In this document: positions 18,308 to 27,506 of the stretch, one piece after another
Layout of the letters: the number at the start of each line of letters is the position of its first letter
How positions within the stretch are numbered: the stretch's first letter is position 1
Assembly (NCBI GenBank): GCA_965248915.1
Contig: OZ252216.1
Span: 682,001 to 746,000, forward strand
Length of the DNA: 64,000 nt
Reading direction: 5' to 3'
Source: CBDFLA01 sp965248915
Lineage (GTDB): Bacteria; Pseudomonadota; Alphaproteobacteria; M2410
The notes under the pieces: generated by a model
The model's input: the letters and a program-made list of their open reading frames with translations, nothing else
What the model was told of the DNA's origin: nothing
Databases searched by the model: none
Position numbers and translations under genes: made by a program

Positions 18308-18976
18308 GTGACCAAACCACAGTTTGTGCCACTTAGTGGATATGAGGACGTCGACCCAGACGAGATGATTACTGCCAGTGCGATGTTCTTGGACAAGATG
18401 CGCAAGCGGCGAACCATAAGGGATTTTTCTGATGCCCCCATACCGCGAGAAGTCATAGAGAACGCCATCGCGACCGCTTCAACGGCACCAAGCGGTGCCA
18501 ACATGCAGCCTTGGCATTTCGCGGTCGTAACCGATCCGCAGATCAAGAAAGACATCCGATTCGCTGCGGAAGAAGAGGAAAAAGCGTTTTACCAAGAGCG
18601 AGCCAGCGACGAGTGGTTGGAGGCCCTTGCACCACTGGGAACTGACGATAGCAAACCGTTTCTCGAAACAGCTCCTTACCTCATCGTTGTCTTTCAACAG
18701 AACTATGGTGTTGATGAGAGTGGCAATCGGAAGAAACACTACTACGTGCAAGAAAGTGTTGGGATCGCGACCGGAATGTTGATTACAGCGCTTCACAATA
18801 TAGGCCTGGCGACCCTTACCCACACGCCAAGCCCAATGGGATTTTTGAGAGAGGTGTTAGGCCGTCCAAAGAACGAAAGGGCTACAATGATCTTAGTGGT
18901 CGGCAAACCTCAATCCGGCGCCCAGGTTCCAAACATTGGCAAAAAGTCCCTCGATGAAATCTGCAGCTTCGTCTAG
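18308..18976 (+). CDS. Nitroreductase-family flavoprotein (iodotyrosine-deiodinase-like)
   Basis: FMN-dependent reductase of 222 aa. GTG 18308 has an AGGG box five bases upstream. The RKRRTIRDFSDAPIP start motif and SGANMQPWHFAVVTD bind FMN. The C-terminal GLATLTHTPSPMGFLREVLG and NERATMILVVGKP blocks are typical of IYD/BluB-like members. The electron acceptor is unknown. It diverges from the PLP lyase gene; the two start codons are about 100 bases apart. Confidence 0.87.
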   Translation: MTKPQFVPLSGYEDVDPDEMITASAMFLDKMRKRRTIRDFSDAPIPREVIENAIATASTAPSGANMQPWHFAVVTDPQIKKDIRFAAEEEEKAFYQERASDEWLEALAPLGTDDSKPFLETAPYLIVVFQQNYGVDESGNRKKHYYVQESVGIATGMLITALHNIGLATLTHTPSPMGFLREVLGRPKNERATMILVVGKPQSGAQVPNIGKKSLDEICSFV

Positions 18977-19109
18977 AGCCCCACGAACGGTCTGCCCTTC
19001 CCGGTACAAAACCCCGCATTTGGCCTCAATCTTGAAGCGAAATTGCTGAGGGAGACGGCAACCAAAATTCTGACCCATTTTGGTTCGGATTTTGAGCCGC
19101 GAGAAAAGC

Positions 19110-20087
19110 ATGTCAGAATGGCCGAGAATGGTAATGGTGGGTGACGATAAAAGGGCTGCAGGATTGCGGGCCGGTGTGGGGAAAGCCCAGAAATCTGGGC
19201 CACATCAACCTGTGTTTGGCCCTGTGGAGCAAGCACGTACCGAAGATGAAGTGAGCACTAAAACGCAAGAAAAGGCCGGACGGGGCCAAATCGTGCGCCC
19301 AGTCGGTCAGATGCTCAAAAAGTGGCGAACCCATCGCCAACTGTCCCAAAGTGCACTGGCCAAAGCGGCCAATGTCTCGTCCCGGCACATTAGTTTTATC
19401 GAAACCAACCGAGCACGCCCAAGCCGCAAGATGGTTATGCGTTTGTCGGAGGTTTTGGATCTGCCGTTCCGTGCGAGAAACGCCCTTCTGCGTGGTGCTG
19501 GATATGAAGGTGGGTTTCCCGAGACGCCGCTCAACGATGAAGCTCTTTCTCAAATTGCTGACAATATGGAGTATCTCATCGCAAGCCAGGGTCCGTACCC
19601 GGCAATCATCACTGATGGTAAATGGAACATTCACAGCGCGAATAGATCGGCTGGCCGGGTGTTCAGCCTGATTTTCGGTGAAGACTTAGATGACAATATT
19701 GAGTCCGCGAACATCGTTGACTGGCTCGTTGATTCAGAAGTTGTTCGCGAAAGCATCGAAAATTGGTCTGAGGTTGCCGTCGAATACATGCGGCGACTAC
19801 ATCACAAAATCGACAGTGGTGGTGGTGACGTTCAGCTGCACCACATGTTGGCGAAACTGGTCTCCGCACTTGAGGAGACGGCCCCCTCGAAGAGCATGTC
19901 CGATCTCACCGATGCTGTTTTACCGATTCGTATTCGCAGAGGTAAGCTTCAGCTAAACCTCCACAACGTCATCTTGAAGATGGGCACCCCAAGGGACATC
20001 ACCCTTGAAGAGCTCGAGGTCGAAGCATTTTATCCAGCCGACCGTGAAACCGAGACGCTTTTGAGGTCCCTCAACCAATTGAGTTAG
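19110..20087 (+). CDS. XRE-type transcriptional regulator with MmyB-like ligand domain
   Basis: About 325 aa. A helix-turn-helix lies at about residues 60-115 (LSQSALAKAANVSSRHISFI as the recognition unit, then ETNRARPS). A large C-terminal domain with the MmyB-like pattern GPYPAIITDGKWNIHSANRS follows. MmyB domains bind fatty-acid-like ligands in known members, which would fit the surrounding lipid genes; that link is inference. The ATG at 19110 was preferred to the TTG at 19080. Confidence 0.85.
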   Translation: MSEWPRMVMVGDDKRAAGLRAGVGKAQKSGPHQPVFGPVEQARTEDEVSTKTQEKAGRGQIVRPVGQMLKKWRTHRQLSQSALAKAANVSSRHISFIETNRARPSRKMVMRLSEVLDLPFRARNALLRGAGYEGGFPETPLNDEALSQIADNMEYLIASQGPYPAIITDGKWNIHSANRSAGRVFSLIFGEDLDDNIESANIVDWLVDSEVVRESIENWSEVAVEYMRRLHHKIDSGGGDVQLHHMLAKLVSALEETAPSKSMSDLTDAVLPIRIRRGKLQLNLHNVILKMGTPRDITLEELEVEAFYPADRETETLLRSLNQLS

Positions 20088-20185
20088 GGTCCGACGATGA
20101 GTGACCCCTGATTGACAGGTGGCGGTCAAAGGTCGCGAAATATCATCCTTGAGATTCTTGGTTTTCGCAGGCACACTCCGCCGCC

Positions 20186-21799
20186 ATGACACATGATCAG
20201 ACTTTACCAAGGACGGACATTCAACAAAATTGGATGCTTCGCAAGCCCGCCGTTAGTGGCGACAATGGCCTCGTTTCAAGCCACCATCTTGCAGCCTCCC
20301 AAATAGGGGCTCAGATTCTCAGCCGCGGCGGCAACGCGATGGACGCAGCGATCGCGACTTCCTTTGCGATTACTGCCTTAGAGCCGTGGATGAGTGGAAT
20401 AGGCGGCGGGGGCTTTCTGACCTACTACCAAGCCTCCGACAAATCTGTGCGAACCATTCACTTCAACATGAAATCCCCGAAGAGGTTGGACCCGTCGGAC
20501 TTCGTATTGGACGAAAGCCGGGTGGGTGGCGATTTGTTTTCTTGGCCAAGCGTTGTCGACGACGTAAATGTTGATGGTTGGAAAGCGATTGGGGTCCCTG
20601 GCCACATGGCAGGTATTGAACTGGCTCATCGAAGATTTGCGACCAAGCCTTGGGAAGAATTGGTTCGACCGTCTGTAGAAATTTCTAGGCAAGGGTTGCC
20701 GGTCAGTTGGCATACGACATTGCGGATCGCGACGGCAGCCCCTGCATTGCGAAAGGACCCAGTGGCATCAAGTTTGTTTCTTACCAATGGCCTTCCGCCA
20801 TTCGGGGCAGCGGGCCAAAAAATGCCGTACCTAAAGATGGATGCTATGGCGGAAACCCTTGAAACACTTGCGACCAATGGCGCAGGCGTTTTCTACGACG
20901 GTGCTCTGGCGAGATCCCTGTCGAAAGACGCAGAGGGTGCCGGCAGCTATTTGCGCGCAGACGATCTATCTGAGTATCAAGCTGAAGAGCGCGACCCGCT
21001 TAGCTTTAATTACCGTGATTGGAAAGTCCACACGGTTGATGGCTTGAGCGCAGGCCCATCTTTGAAAATGGCACTAGGGAAGTTGCCGGAATTGGGAACG
21101 GAAGGTCCCAAGCCATCAGCCGCGGACGTCGTTGCGTGGGCCCGAGCCATAAGTGATACATACAAAGATCGCTTTGTCAGTCTTGGCGATGTTGATGACT
21201 CAAAAGATCCAGCCTGCACCACAAATTTGGTGGCGTGTGACAGCGACGGCAACATCGTCGTGATTACTCAGACGCTGTTGTCGATTTTTGGGGCCAAAGT
21301 TGTCGCACCGGACAGCGGGATTCTCATGAACAACGGGATGATGTGGTTCGATCCGCGTCCCGATCGGCCAAATTCAATCGCCCCGTCCAAACGTCCGTTG
21401 TCGAACATGTCACCGACCATTGTGACCAATGCGGATGGGGATGCATGGTTTGGCGCGGGCGCTAGCGGCGGTAGACGAATCTTCCCATGTCTGCTTCAGA
21501 TTATTTCTATGATGATCGACTTTGGGTTTGATTTGGAGGAAGCTCTGCATGCACCGCGTCTCGATGTTTGCGGAACAGACCAGGCGGGTGTCGATCCAAA
21601 ATTTGGACAGGACACTGCAAGCGCAGTCTCCAAGATATTGCAGACGATGTCACAAGAGAGATCGGTTTATCCGGCTTCGTTTGCTATTCCGAGCGCGATC
21701 GAGATGGGCGCTACCTCACCGCGCAACCTTTCCGCATCCGCCGTGGGAATGTGCGATCCTTATTCTCCGTTATCCGGTGTGGCGCAAGGAGGAGCTTGA
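20186..21799 (+). CDS. Gamma-glutamyltransferase-family protein
   Basis: Ntn hydrolase of 537 aa acting on gamma-glutamyl or related amide substrates. The N-terminal start GLVSSHHLAASQIGAQILSR and the GGNAMDAAIATSFA block are typical. The self-processing Thr lies in CTTNLVACDSDGN near residue 345, where most homologues have HTTH; here the first residues are CTTN. Later signatures are LMNNGMMWFDPRP and the oxyanion block KRPLSNMSPTIV. No obvious signal peptide is seen, so it may be cytoplasmic. The stop overlaps the convergent DUF6477-like ORF. Confidence 0.85.
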   Translation: MTHDQTLPRTDIQQNWMLRKPAVSGDNGLVSSHHLAASQIGAQILSRGGNAMDAAIATSFAITALEPWMSGIGGGGFLTYYQASDKSVRTIHFNMKSPKRLDPSDFVLDESRVGGDLFSWPSVVDDVNVDGWKAIGVPGHMAGIELAHRRFATKPWEELVRPSVEISRQGLPVSWHTTLRIATAAPALRKDPVASSLFLTNGLPPFGAAGQKMPYLKMDAMAETLETLATNGAGVFYDGALARSLSKDAEGAGSYLRADDLSEYQAEERDPLSFNYRDWKVHTVDGLSAGPSLKMALGKLPELGTEGPKPSAADVVAWARAISDTYKDRFVSLGDVDDSKDPACTTNLVACDSDGNIVVITQTLLSIFGAKVVAPDSGILMNNGMMWFDPRPDRPNSIAPSKRPLSNMSPTIVTNADGDAWFGAGASGGRRIFPCLLQIISMMIDFGFDLEEALHAPRLDVCGTDQAGVDPKFGQDTASAVSKILQTMSQERSVYPASFAIPSAIEMGATSPRNLSASAVGMCDPYSPLSGVAQGGA

Positions 21800-22144
21800 G
21801 GCGCGCGCTCGTTTGAGTGCATGCATCTCAGCGCCCAACGCCGACAATAACGCAATGTGGCGATTGCGATCATAATACCATCGCTCTTCAAGGCGCGCTT
21901 TGATCATTACGCGCAGCGCACTCTTCAACACGCAGATGATGGCATCGCTGATTTGCCCTTCATCCAATTGGCGATGCCAGTAGGGCGAAGTGGGAATGAG
22001 CGTTGATAAGTGTCTGTTACGATCATAAAGAGCGATACCCCTTCTTACCCTTTGGCGAAATGATCGTTTCGCACGAGTTGAAGCAAGTCGCTCTGCTTTT
22101 TCTACCTGTTTGATTTTGGTTCCGTCCCTGTCTTTGAGAGCCTG
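21770..22144 (-). pseudogene. DUF6477-like small gene without a usable start (probable N-terminal frameshift)
   Basis: This minus-strand frame is open for 124 codons but has no ATG, GTG or TTG in its first half; the first is a TTG at 21967. The translation reads like a real protein. It contains an FRQRVRRGIALYDRNRHLS block, a PYWHRQLDEGQISDAI block, and then a second YYDRNRHIALLSALGAEMHA block, resembling alphaproteobacterial DUF6477 proteins (tentative). In the next frame an ATG (MLTGSQ, about 22153) sits just upstream, so a one-base shift would restore a start. It could also be a functional shorter TTG-started protein. Its 3' end overlaps the convergent transferase gene by 30 bp. Confidence 0.45.
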
Positions 22145-22522
22145 TCAACATAACACAACCGACTTCCAATAGCAACGCATAATGCGTACATGCCATATTA
22201 CACAGTATTGTGAATGTTTCCGAGTTTGCAGAAGAAGACGCCAAAGCAAGGCAATTTGTCACTCGGAGCTTTCGTGGCGCCTGGAGGGAATGTCTTCAAC
22301 GTGGGCTGCTGGATAGTCCTAACAAGCCCACGAAACTCCATCTTCCAAAAATGAACTATCGAGCGAGACCAAACTACGATCACGGTTCCATGCGATTGTG
22401 CAAAGGGGTTTGCAGTCTCTCGGCGGAACAAGTCCTATGTATCAAAGTGGAGCTTAATGCCAGATCTCATAAGGAGATTGAAATCACCTTGGCTTGGCCT
22501 TTGGTAGAGGTAGTCCTTTGCA
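22145..22522. other. Intergenic stretch without a convincing gene
   Basis: About 380 bases. A plus-strand frame (22210-22539) exists, but its composition is not protein-like and it would overlap the next start. No clear promoter, terminator or repeat was seen beyond AT-rich patches. Confidence 0.4.
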
Positions 22523-23056
22523 ATGTCGCTGTTTGGTAGGAAATCGACATCCGGCACCTCACCGAATGAACGGCTCGTTTCAAGTGAGGAAATCAGCGCC
22601 GTAATGGCGCGACTGATCGGTGTGTGGCGCGGTAGAGTGACTCACTTTGATGGAAGCCATCATTCAAACAAGGTCGGAGCCATTACGAAGCGATTTCATC
22701 CGTCTCCGGATGGTTGGCACATCATTGCGAACAACAGCACCGGTAGTGAGAGAGCAAGACAAGAGGACTTCGAAGTCATTGCCTTACATCCAACGCGCAA
22801 CGAGATCACTTTCACCGAGTTTGCGGCGGGGCGAAGCACGCAAATCATTTACTCACTTCTCGAGTGTACCAATACGAAAAATGCGGCGAAGTTGGTACTC
22901 CAATCTATGGGCTGGGATAAAGAAGAGCCGTGCGAGATAAGACAAGTATATGATGTGTCAAACCGAACTTTGGTGATTGAGACTCAAATACGTCCAGCCA
23001 CGAAAGGTGGGACATTCCATACCGTTGAGTGCGTCGAGATGTCTCGGTCAAGTTAG
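22523..23056 (+). CDS. Hypothetical protein (DUF1579-like beta-barrel possibility)
   Basis: 177 aa. After a polar N-terminus, a MARLIGVWRGRVTHFDG segment is followed by alternating beta-strand-like stretches with GWHIIANN and a Trp-rich middle. The G-x-W-x-G pattern early in the domain resembles lipocalin-like/DUF1579 proteins, but I am not sure. The function is unknown. Confidence 0.6.
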   Translation: MSLFGRKSTSGTSPNERLVSSEEISAVMARLIGVWRGRVTHFDGSHHSNKVGAITKRFHPSPDGWHIIANNSTGSERARQEDFEVIALHPTRNEITFTEFAAGRSTQIIYSLLECTNTKNAAKLVLQSMGWDKEEPCEIRQVYDVSNRTLVIETQIRPATKGGTFHTVECVEMSRSS

Positions 23057-23095
23057 AGCACCAATAATTGTCGCCGTGAACGACACCTTTAGGCT

Positions 23096-23893
23096 TTAGA
23101 GTGATGTCACAACTCGAACCACACGCCCAACAACTTGAAGCTCATTCGACGGAAATACGATTGGATGGTCTGGTTCCGTCGAAAAGGGTTCGAATCGGGT
23201 TGGCTCGAGCATGAACCGTTTCACAGTTGCTTCCTGACCAACCCTGACAACATAGAATTTTTCTGGAACGAGATCTTGTTGCGAATAGTCGATCACGATG
23301 ATCGCGCCGTCGGGGGCGACGCGGTTTATACTTGATCCATTAACTCGCAAAGCAAGGACAGTTTGGCGTTCGTATTCAACGGCGACCTCATCCTCAAAGT
23401 CACCTACAGTGTAAGGATCCACGGCCTCTTCCAATTCTCCCGCCTGTACCCAACTTATCAACGGCGCAAATGTGATTCGCCCCACATCATTTGTGACATT
23501 AGACAACTTTGGCGACAATCCGTCAACATCTTCTCGTTTTACGCCTCTCTTTAACAGGACTGGAGTCAGCTTTTCGATGAATTCGAAAGGGAGATATGGC
23601 TTTTTGTATCGATCTTCGTAGTGCTGATAACTGGTCGGTCCCATCTCCAAAGCCTTCGCCATTGCACGTACTGAAAGATCTGCCTCTAGTCTCAGTTCTT
23701 TCAACCTGAGGGCACTATTTGACAGATCTTGCTGGACCCCACTTTGAGCCTTTCTTCTTAGTCGCCCATCCGTCTTTCTTCGCACGACCTTGGCGCGCTT
23801 TGCTGTTTTTGACTTTGTCTTCTTTCTGGCCTTCTTAGGCTTTGCCTGCGTCATCGATTTATCTCGTATCTTGTTATGGTCTTGATCATGCAT
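23096..23893 (-). CDS. CI/LexA-like repressor: HTH plus S24 peptidase domain
   Basis: 265 aa (an ATG at 23854 would give 252 aa). A very basic Lys/Arg-rich N-terminal tail leads into a helix-turn-helix (about residues 58-115, with LSVRAMAKALEMGPTSYQHY). The S24 self-cleavage domain follows. The Ala-Gly cleavage site is in SWVQAGELEE near residue 150, the catalytic Ser in LRVNGSSINRVAPDG near 187 and the Lys in EATVKRFML near 222. Such proteins hold phage or stress genes off until RecA-driven autocleavage. It is divergent from the DnaA-C-domain gene across a promoter with a 19-bp operator, so it probably represses that gene. Confidence 0.88.
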   Translation of the reverse strand: MHDQDHNKIRDKSMTQAKPKKARKKTKSKTAKRAKVVRRKTDGRLRRKAQSGVQQDLSNSALRLKELRLEADLSVRAMAKALEMGPTSYQHYEDRYKKPYLPFEFIEKLTPVLLKRGVKREDVDGLSPKLSNVTNDVGRITFAPLISWVQAGELEEAVDPYTVGDFEDEVAVEYERQTVLALRVNGSSINRVAPDGAIIVIDYSQQDLVPEKFYVVRVGQEATVKRFMLEPTRFEPFSTEPDHPIVFPSNELQVVGRVVRVVTSL

Positions 23894-23969
23894 ATCAGCA
23901 GTCCATGAGCAGACCGGGATTTGCGGTCACAATAGCGTATATCGAACAAAATGCATACGTGTTTTGCGG

Positions 23970-23998
23970 TTGACATTTGTACGTTACGTACGTACACT
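23970..23998 (+). promoter_or_regulatory. Sigma70-type promoter of the DnaA-C-domain gene
   Basis: TTGACA at 23970-23975, a 17-base spacer, then TACACT at 23993-23998. This is close to consensus and points at the 24076 gene. Confidence 0.8.
23978..23996. promoter_or_regulatory. 19-bp perfect dyad operator between -35 and -10
   Basis: TGTACGT and ACGTACA form an exact inverted repeat around a 5-base centre. The dyad lies inside the spacer and overlaps the -10, where a bound dimer would block RNA polymerase. The adjacent divergent S24 repressor is the obvious candidate ligand; this is inference. Confidence 0.65.
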
Positions 23999-24075
23999 AC
24001 CGGTAAAATAGCATAAGTAACATATTGCGCGTTGAAAGGCGTGCAGATCAAGTACTTTTAAAGGAATTGGCGGAA

Positions 24076-24567
24076 ATGAATGGCCTTGGTTTAGGCGAGA
24101 TCGAGTTGAGAATTCGCGAGCAAACCGCAAAGCTAAATTCCTTGAAGGACGAAGCAAAGACATCACGGGTCCGGTTTTGTTTGGAATTGACCGCCTTGAT
24201 ATATGGGGTGGAACTGTCTGATATCCTGCAAGCAGGACGAAGTGATCGGAGAATCTCTGATGCGCGGCAATTGTCAATGTATCTCGCCAATGTGTCCTTT
24301 GGATTGGGTTTTGGAGAGATTTCCTGGTTTACTGGACGGGACCGAGCAACCGTGAGATACGGCGTCGAACGGGTTGAAGATCGTCGTGAAAACCCAGGCT
24401 ATGATGCTTTAGTCTCATGCATCGAATTGCTGATTGTGAAGTTATTGTCTGATCCGATAGCCACTTCCATAAGCGAGGGCGTGCGCGTTGATTTGGGCGC
24501 TGACCCATCGGCGATTGACGAGATATGGCAGCAACCGTTGGGAGAACTAGAAGGACGAGATGCCTAA
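24076..24567 (+). CDS. Small regulator with DnaA C-terminal (DNA-binding) domain, GafY/GafA-N-like
   Basis: 163 aa from ATG 24076; a TTG at 24025 is possible but lacks a ribosome site. A charged helical N-terminus is followed by a Bac_DnaA_C-like domain at about residues 55-120. It has VELSDILQAGRSDRRISDAR, then a QLSMYLANVSFGLGFGEI block, then FTGRDRATVRYGVERVE, which parallels the DnaA signature GRDHTTV. No ATPase part exists, so it is not an initiator. Gene-transfer-agent activators (GafA, GafY) carry such a domain, and so do phage-type regulators. Its promoter contains a probable repressor operator. Confidence 0.75.
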   Translation: MNGLGLGEIELRIREQTAKLNSLKDEAKTSRVRFCLELTALIYGVELSDILQAGRSDRRISDARQLSMYLANVSFGLGFGEISWFTGRDRATVRYGVERVEDRRENPGYDALVSCIELLIVKLLSDPIATSISEGVRVDLGADPSAIDEIWQQPLGELEGRDA

Positions 24568-24589
24568 GATCGGCAGAAGAATTAGCGTA

Positions 24590-25459
24590 CTATTGAGAAT
24601 GACCGCTAATGGCGTTGTACGAGATGGTTAGTGCTACAAAGGTCACAATGATCTGCGCCAATACCGACAGCGTACATGGCAGGATTATCGCACCGAGGTA
24701 GATCAGTGTTTTAAGGAAGATGGGATCTGGGACGTTGGCCCAAATGTGGTTGCTTGCGATGTCCGCCAATCGATAGATCAATCGAAACGGAACCGTCGCA
24801 AACGCCCAGATAAGAAGTATGCGGACGAGGTGTGAAAAATTGGTGTTCCAGGCCGTTCGCCAAGCGATTGATCCTTTGGTCAGCGTTGCTGGATAAATCA
24901 TTAGGGATCTTGAGATCAACACTGACATTGCGATTGCTGCAACCGTCGCCATTGCAAAAACTTTGGTCGAAAGAACTCCGTTCTCTATATCTGTCAGAGC
25001 AACCATGGCGATTGCAACAATCAGGAAAACGATGGCAATCTGGATCACCTGAACCATCATCGCTCCAAGGATCAATAGGTCATCTTTGCCAAAGTGAAAG
25101 TCGAGCCATTTCGGGGCGGCATGGGGATCCAATGCAAACCTCTGTACCCGCGCAATCATTGGAATAGCCGCACCAATGGCCACCATGAGATATGCTGCTT
25201 GTTTGGGCATTGAGGTATCGATGGGTGGCAGGTCTCGATGCAGGAAGTAACCCCACAGGCCGACGAACTCGACGACTGCTAGCGGCCAAATCAAACGAAG
25301 AAGTTCCCTGCCGTGGTGGAATAGGAAGAGGTATGCTTTCGACACTGTTTCAAGGACGGGTAGACGGTCGTTGGGGTCAAGTTGCGCTGTCAGCTCCGCG
25401 CCATCGACTTCGGCGGATTGTTGGGTTTGGGGAACAATGTTTTGAGCGCTGTCTGCCAT
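24590..25459 (-). CDS. Polytopic inner-membrane protein of unknown function
   Basis: 289 aa with about six hydrophobic segments (roughly residues 48-68, 88-105, 128-155, 165-190, 212-235 and 248-280). There are long polar connections and a DPHAAPKWLDFHFG segment between helices 2 and 3. No transporter motif is recognised; the overall pattern resembles integral-membrane regulatory-type proteins. It converges on the DnaA-C gene, with 22 bases between the stops. Confidence 0.6.
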   Translation of the reverse strand: MADSAQNIVPQTQQSAEVDGAELTAQLDPNDRLPVLETVSKAYLFLFHHGRELLRLIWPLAVVEFVGLWGYFLHRDLPPIDTSMPKQAAYLMVAIGAAIPMIARVQRFALDPHAAPKWLDFHFGKDDLLILGAMMVQVIQIAIVFLIVAIAMVALTDIENGVLSTKVFAMATVAAIAMSVLISRSLMIYPATLTKGSIAWRTAWNTNFSHLVRILLIWAFATVPFRLIYRLADIASNHIWANVPDPIFLKTLIYLGAIILPCTLSVLAQIIVTFVALTISYNAISGHSQ

Positions 25460-25574
25460 GGTCAGAATTCTACGGGCAGCATGTGAAGATTGGGTGTATG
25501 AGAAGACGTTCCTGTCGCACTCGCTGCGTTAACCATGTGGTTGCGCACCCGCAACGCGCATAGATTAGAGTGGT

Positions 25575-26228
25575 GTGGTAGATACTAAGAACAACACGGT
25601 TGAAGAGGTGGTTGTGAAGAAAGCGTATGGCGGTGCAATTTTGGTTGGTGGTGCGTCGCGTCGAATGGGCGCAGACAAGTCAATGGTTCACCTTGCTGGA
25701 AAGCCACTAATTGAACATGTGGTCGTACGATTGAAGCCGCAGGTGAGATCAATACTCGTGGTCGGAGAGGAGCAATCTGATGCTCCAAACACGCAAGAAT
25801 TTCGTGTTCCAGATTGCATGCCAGGGCGACTTGGTCCGCTTGTCGGAGTCTTAACAGCGCTCGAATGGTACGCGAGAGAAAGGCTGGACGTTAAGTATGT
25901 TTTTGTCACAAGTGTCGACGTACCGTTCTTGCCATTGAACGTGGTGGAACAGCTGGCCGAACGGCGTGAGGGAGATTCCGAGATCATCTTTGCGAAGTCC
26001 AGAGATCAGATTCAGTATCTGGCCGGGCTTTGGCCGGTCACAACCGCACCAAACCTCCGCTCCTTTCTAATGGAAAAGCGGGGACTGAGCATTATGCGCT
26101 TTGTTGAAAACAGGGCGTCCACAACAATCGACTTTGCGGCACATGAATTTGACCCATTTTTGAACCTTAACACAGAAAACGACCTATCAATTGCAGAAGA
26201 GATAGCGGCCAAGTTGCTTTCACAATAA
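25575..26228 (+). CDS. mobA: Molybdenum cofactor guanylyltransferase
   Basis: Adds GMP to molybdopterin to make the bis-MGD cofactor. The 217-aa sequence carries the nucleotide-binding loop AILVGGASRRMGADKSM near residue 19. The Lys/Pro-rich KPLIEHVV strand and the GPLVGVLTALE block are present, as is the metal-binding DVP in FVTSVDVPFLPL. The GTG start at 25575 is the first in frame; GTG 25611 is a possible alternative. Confidence 0.88.
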   Translation: MVDTKNNTVEEVVVKKAYGGAILVGGASRRMGADKSMVHLAGKPLIEHVVVRLKPQVRSILVVGEEQSDAPNTQEFRVPDCMPGRLGPLVGVLTALEWYARERLDVKYVFVTSVDVPFLPLNVVEQLAERREGDSEIIFAKSRDQIQYLAGLWPVTTAPNLRSFLMEKRGLSIMRFVENRASTTIDFAAHEFDPFLNLNTENDLSIAEEIAAKLLSQ

Positions 26229-26321
26229 GGGTCGATGCGACTTACACAGTATCGGCTCAGTGCGGGATTGGCGTGATTCGTGCTTTGAAAGTCAGTGTGG
26301 TAATAGGGAAGGACGTTTTTG

Positions 26322-27479
26322 ATGTCGCTTGCCCTAAAATGGAACATGTACGCTATGAATAAGGATGCCGCACCTTCTGTTGAGGCTTTGTTTGAGCCTT
26401 TTGCTTTGCCTAATCTTGAGCTAAGCAACCGTTTGGTTATGGCCCCGATGACGAGAAGTATGTCTCCGGGGGGCATTCCAGGGGAAAATGTGGCGGCGTA
26501 TTACCGTCGCCGGGTCGAAGGCGGCTTGGGCCTGATCATTACAGAAGGCACGACCATCAATCATCCCGTTGCCAGCAATGACACAAGCATACCGGTATTT
26601 CACGGCGAAGACGCACTCTCCGGCTGGCGTAACATTGTTGAGCAAGTACATGAAGCAGGTGGAAAAATCGTTCCCCAGCTTTGGCACCAAGGAATGGTGC
26701 GAAAGCCTGGTACCGGATGGGCACCGGAGTCACCGAGCGCTGGGCCATCCGGTCTGATCCACGCAGGAAAACAAGTTGCTGACCCGATGTCAAACGACGA
26801 CATCCAAAACGTGATTGCTGGCTTCGTTAGTTCGGCAAAGTCAGCTAAAGAAATTGGTTTTGATGGGGTCGAGCTGCACGGTGCGCACGGATACTTGATC
26901 GATCAGTTCTTCTGGAGGGACACCAATATCCGAGAGGATCAATATGGCGGCGACATAGCAGGGCGAACACGGTTCGCTTGCGACATCATTGAGAGAATTA
27001 AGCGTGAAGTTGGGTTCGATTTCCCGGTCATTCTTCGGTTCTCCCAATGGAAATTGCAGGACTATGAAGCAAAGTTGGCAACCACGCCGGAAGAGTTGAA
27101 CGAGTTTCTCGGCCCGCTTGTTGAAGCCGGTGTAGACATTTTTCATTGTTCAACCAGACGGTTTTGGGAGCCGGAGTTTGACGACTCCGAACTCAACCTG
27201 GCCGGTTGGACGAAACGCTTAACCGGCAAGCCAACCATAACAGTTGGCAGTGTGGGTCTGGATGAAGAGTTTATTGCCGGGTTCATGGGCACCGAAGCAA
27301 CATCAACGGGAGCCAAGGGCGTCTCCGAACTCGTCGCGAGGTTGGAGCGGGAAGAGTTCGACCTTGTCGCCATCGGAAGAGCAGTGCTGGTGGACAGTGC
27401 ATGGGCGCACAAAGTCGCATCCGGAAATTACAGTGAGTTGCAGCCTTTCAAGACAGAAGCATTGGGAACATTGAGTTAG
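26322..27479 (+). CDS. Old yellow enzyme-family NADH:flavin oxidoreductase
   Basis: FMN-dependent ene-reductase of 385 aa. ATG 26322 follows GGAAGGA by about eight bases. The TIM-barrel hallmarks are SNRLVMAPMTRSMSPGG near residue 31, WHQGMVRKPGTGW near 120, and the catalytic FDGVELHGAHGYLIDQFFW block near 180. The NxREDQYGG segment is followed by the FMN phosphate-binding end near AIGRAVLVDSAW. It may reduce enones or nitro compounds. Confidence 0.93.
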   Translation: MSLALKWNMYAMNKDAAPSVEALFEPFALPNLELSNRLVMAPMTRSMSPGGIPGENVAAYYRRRVEGGLGLIITEGTTINHPVASNDTSIPVFHGEDALSGWRNIVEQVHEAGGKIVPQLWHQGMVRKPGTGWAPESPSAGPSGLIHAGKQVADPMSNDDIQNVIAGFVSSAKSAKEIGFDGVELHGAHGYLIDQFFWRDTNIREDQYGGDIAGRTRFACDIIERIKREVGFDFPVILRFSQWKLQDYEAKLATTPEELNEFLGPLVEAGVDIFHCSTRRFWEPEFDDSELNLAGWTKRLTGKPTITVGSVGLDEEFIAGFMGTEATSTGAKGVSELVARLEREEFDLVAIGRAVLVDSAWAHKVASGNYSELQPFKTEALGTLS

Positions 27480-27506
27480 TTGAGTATACGAGTGGTGGAG
27501 TAGGGT

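Noticed and set aside
22210..22539. 109-aa plus-strand frame
   Set aside because: Odd composition and overlap with the next start; no recognisable domain.
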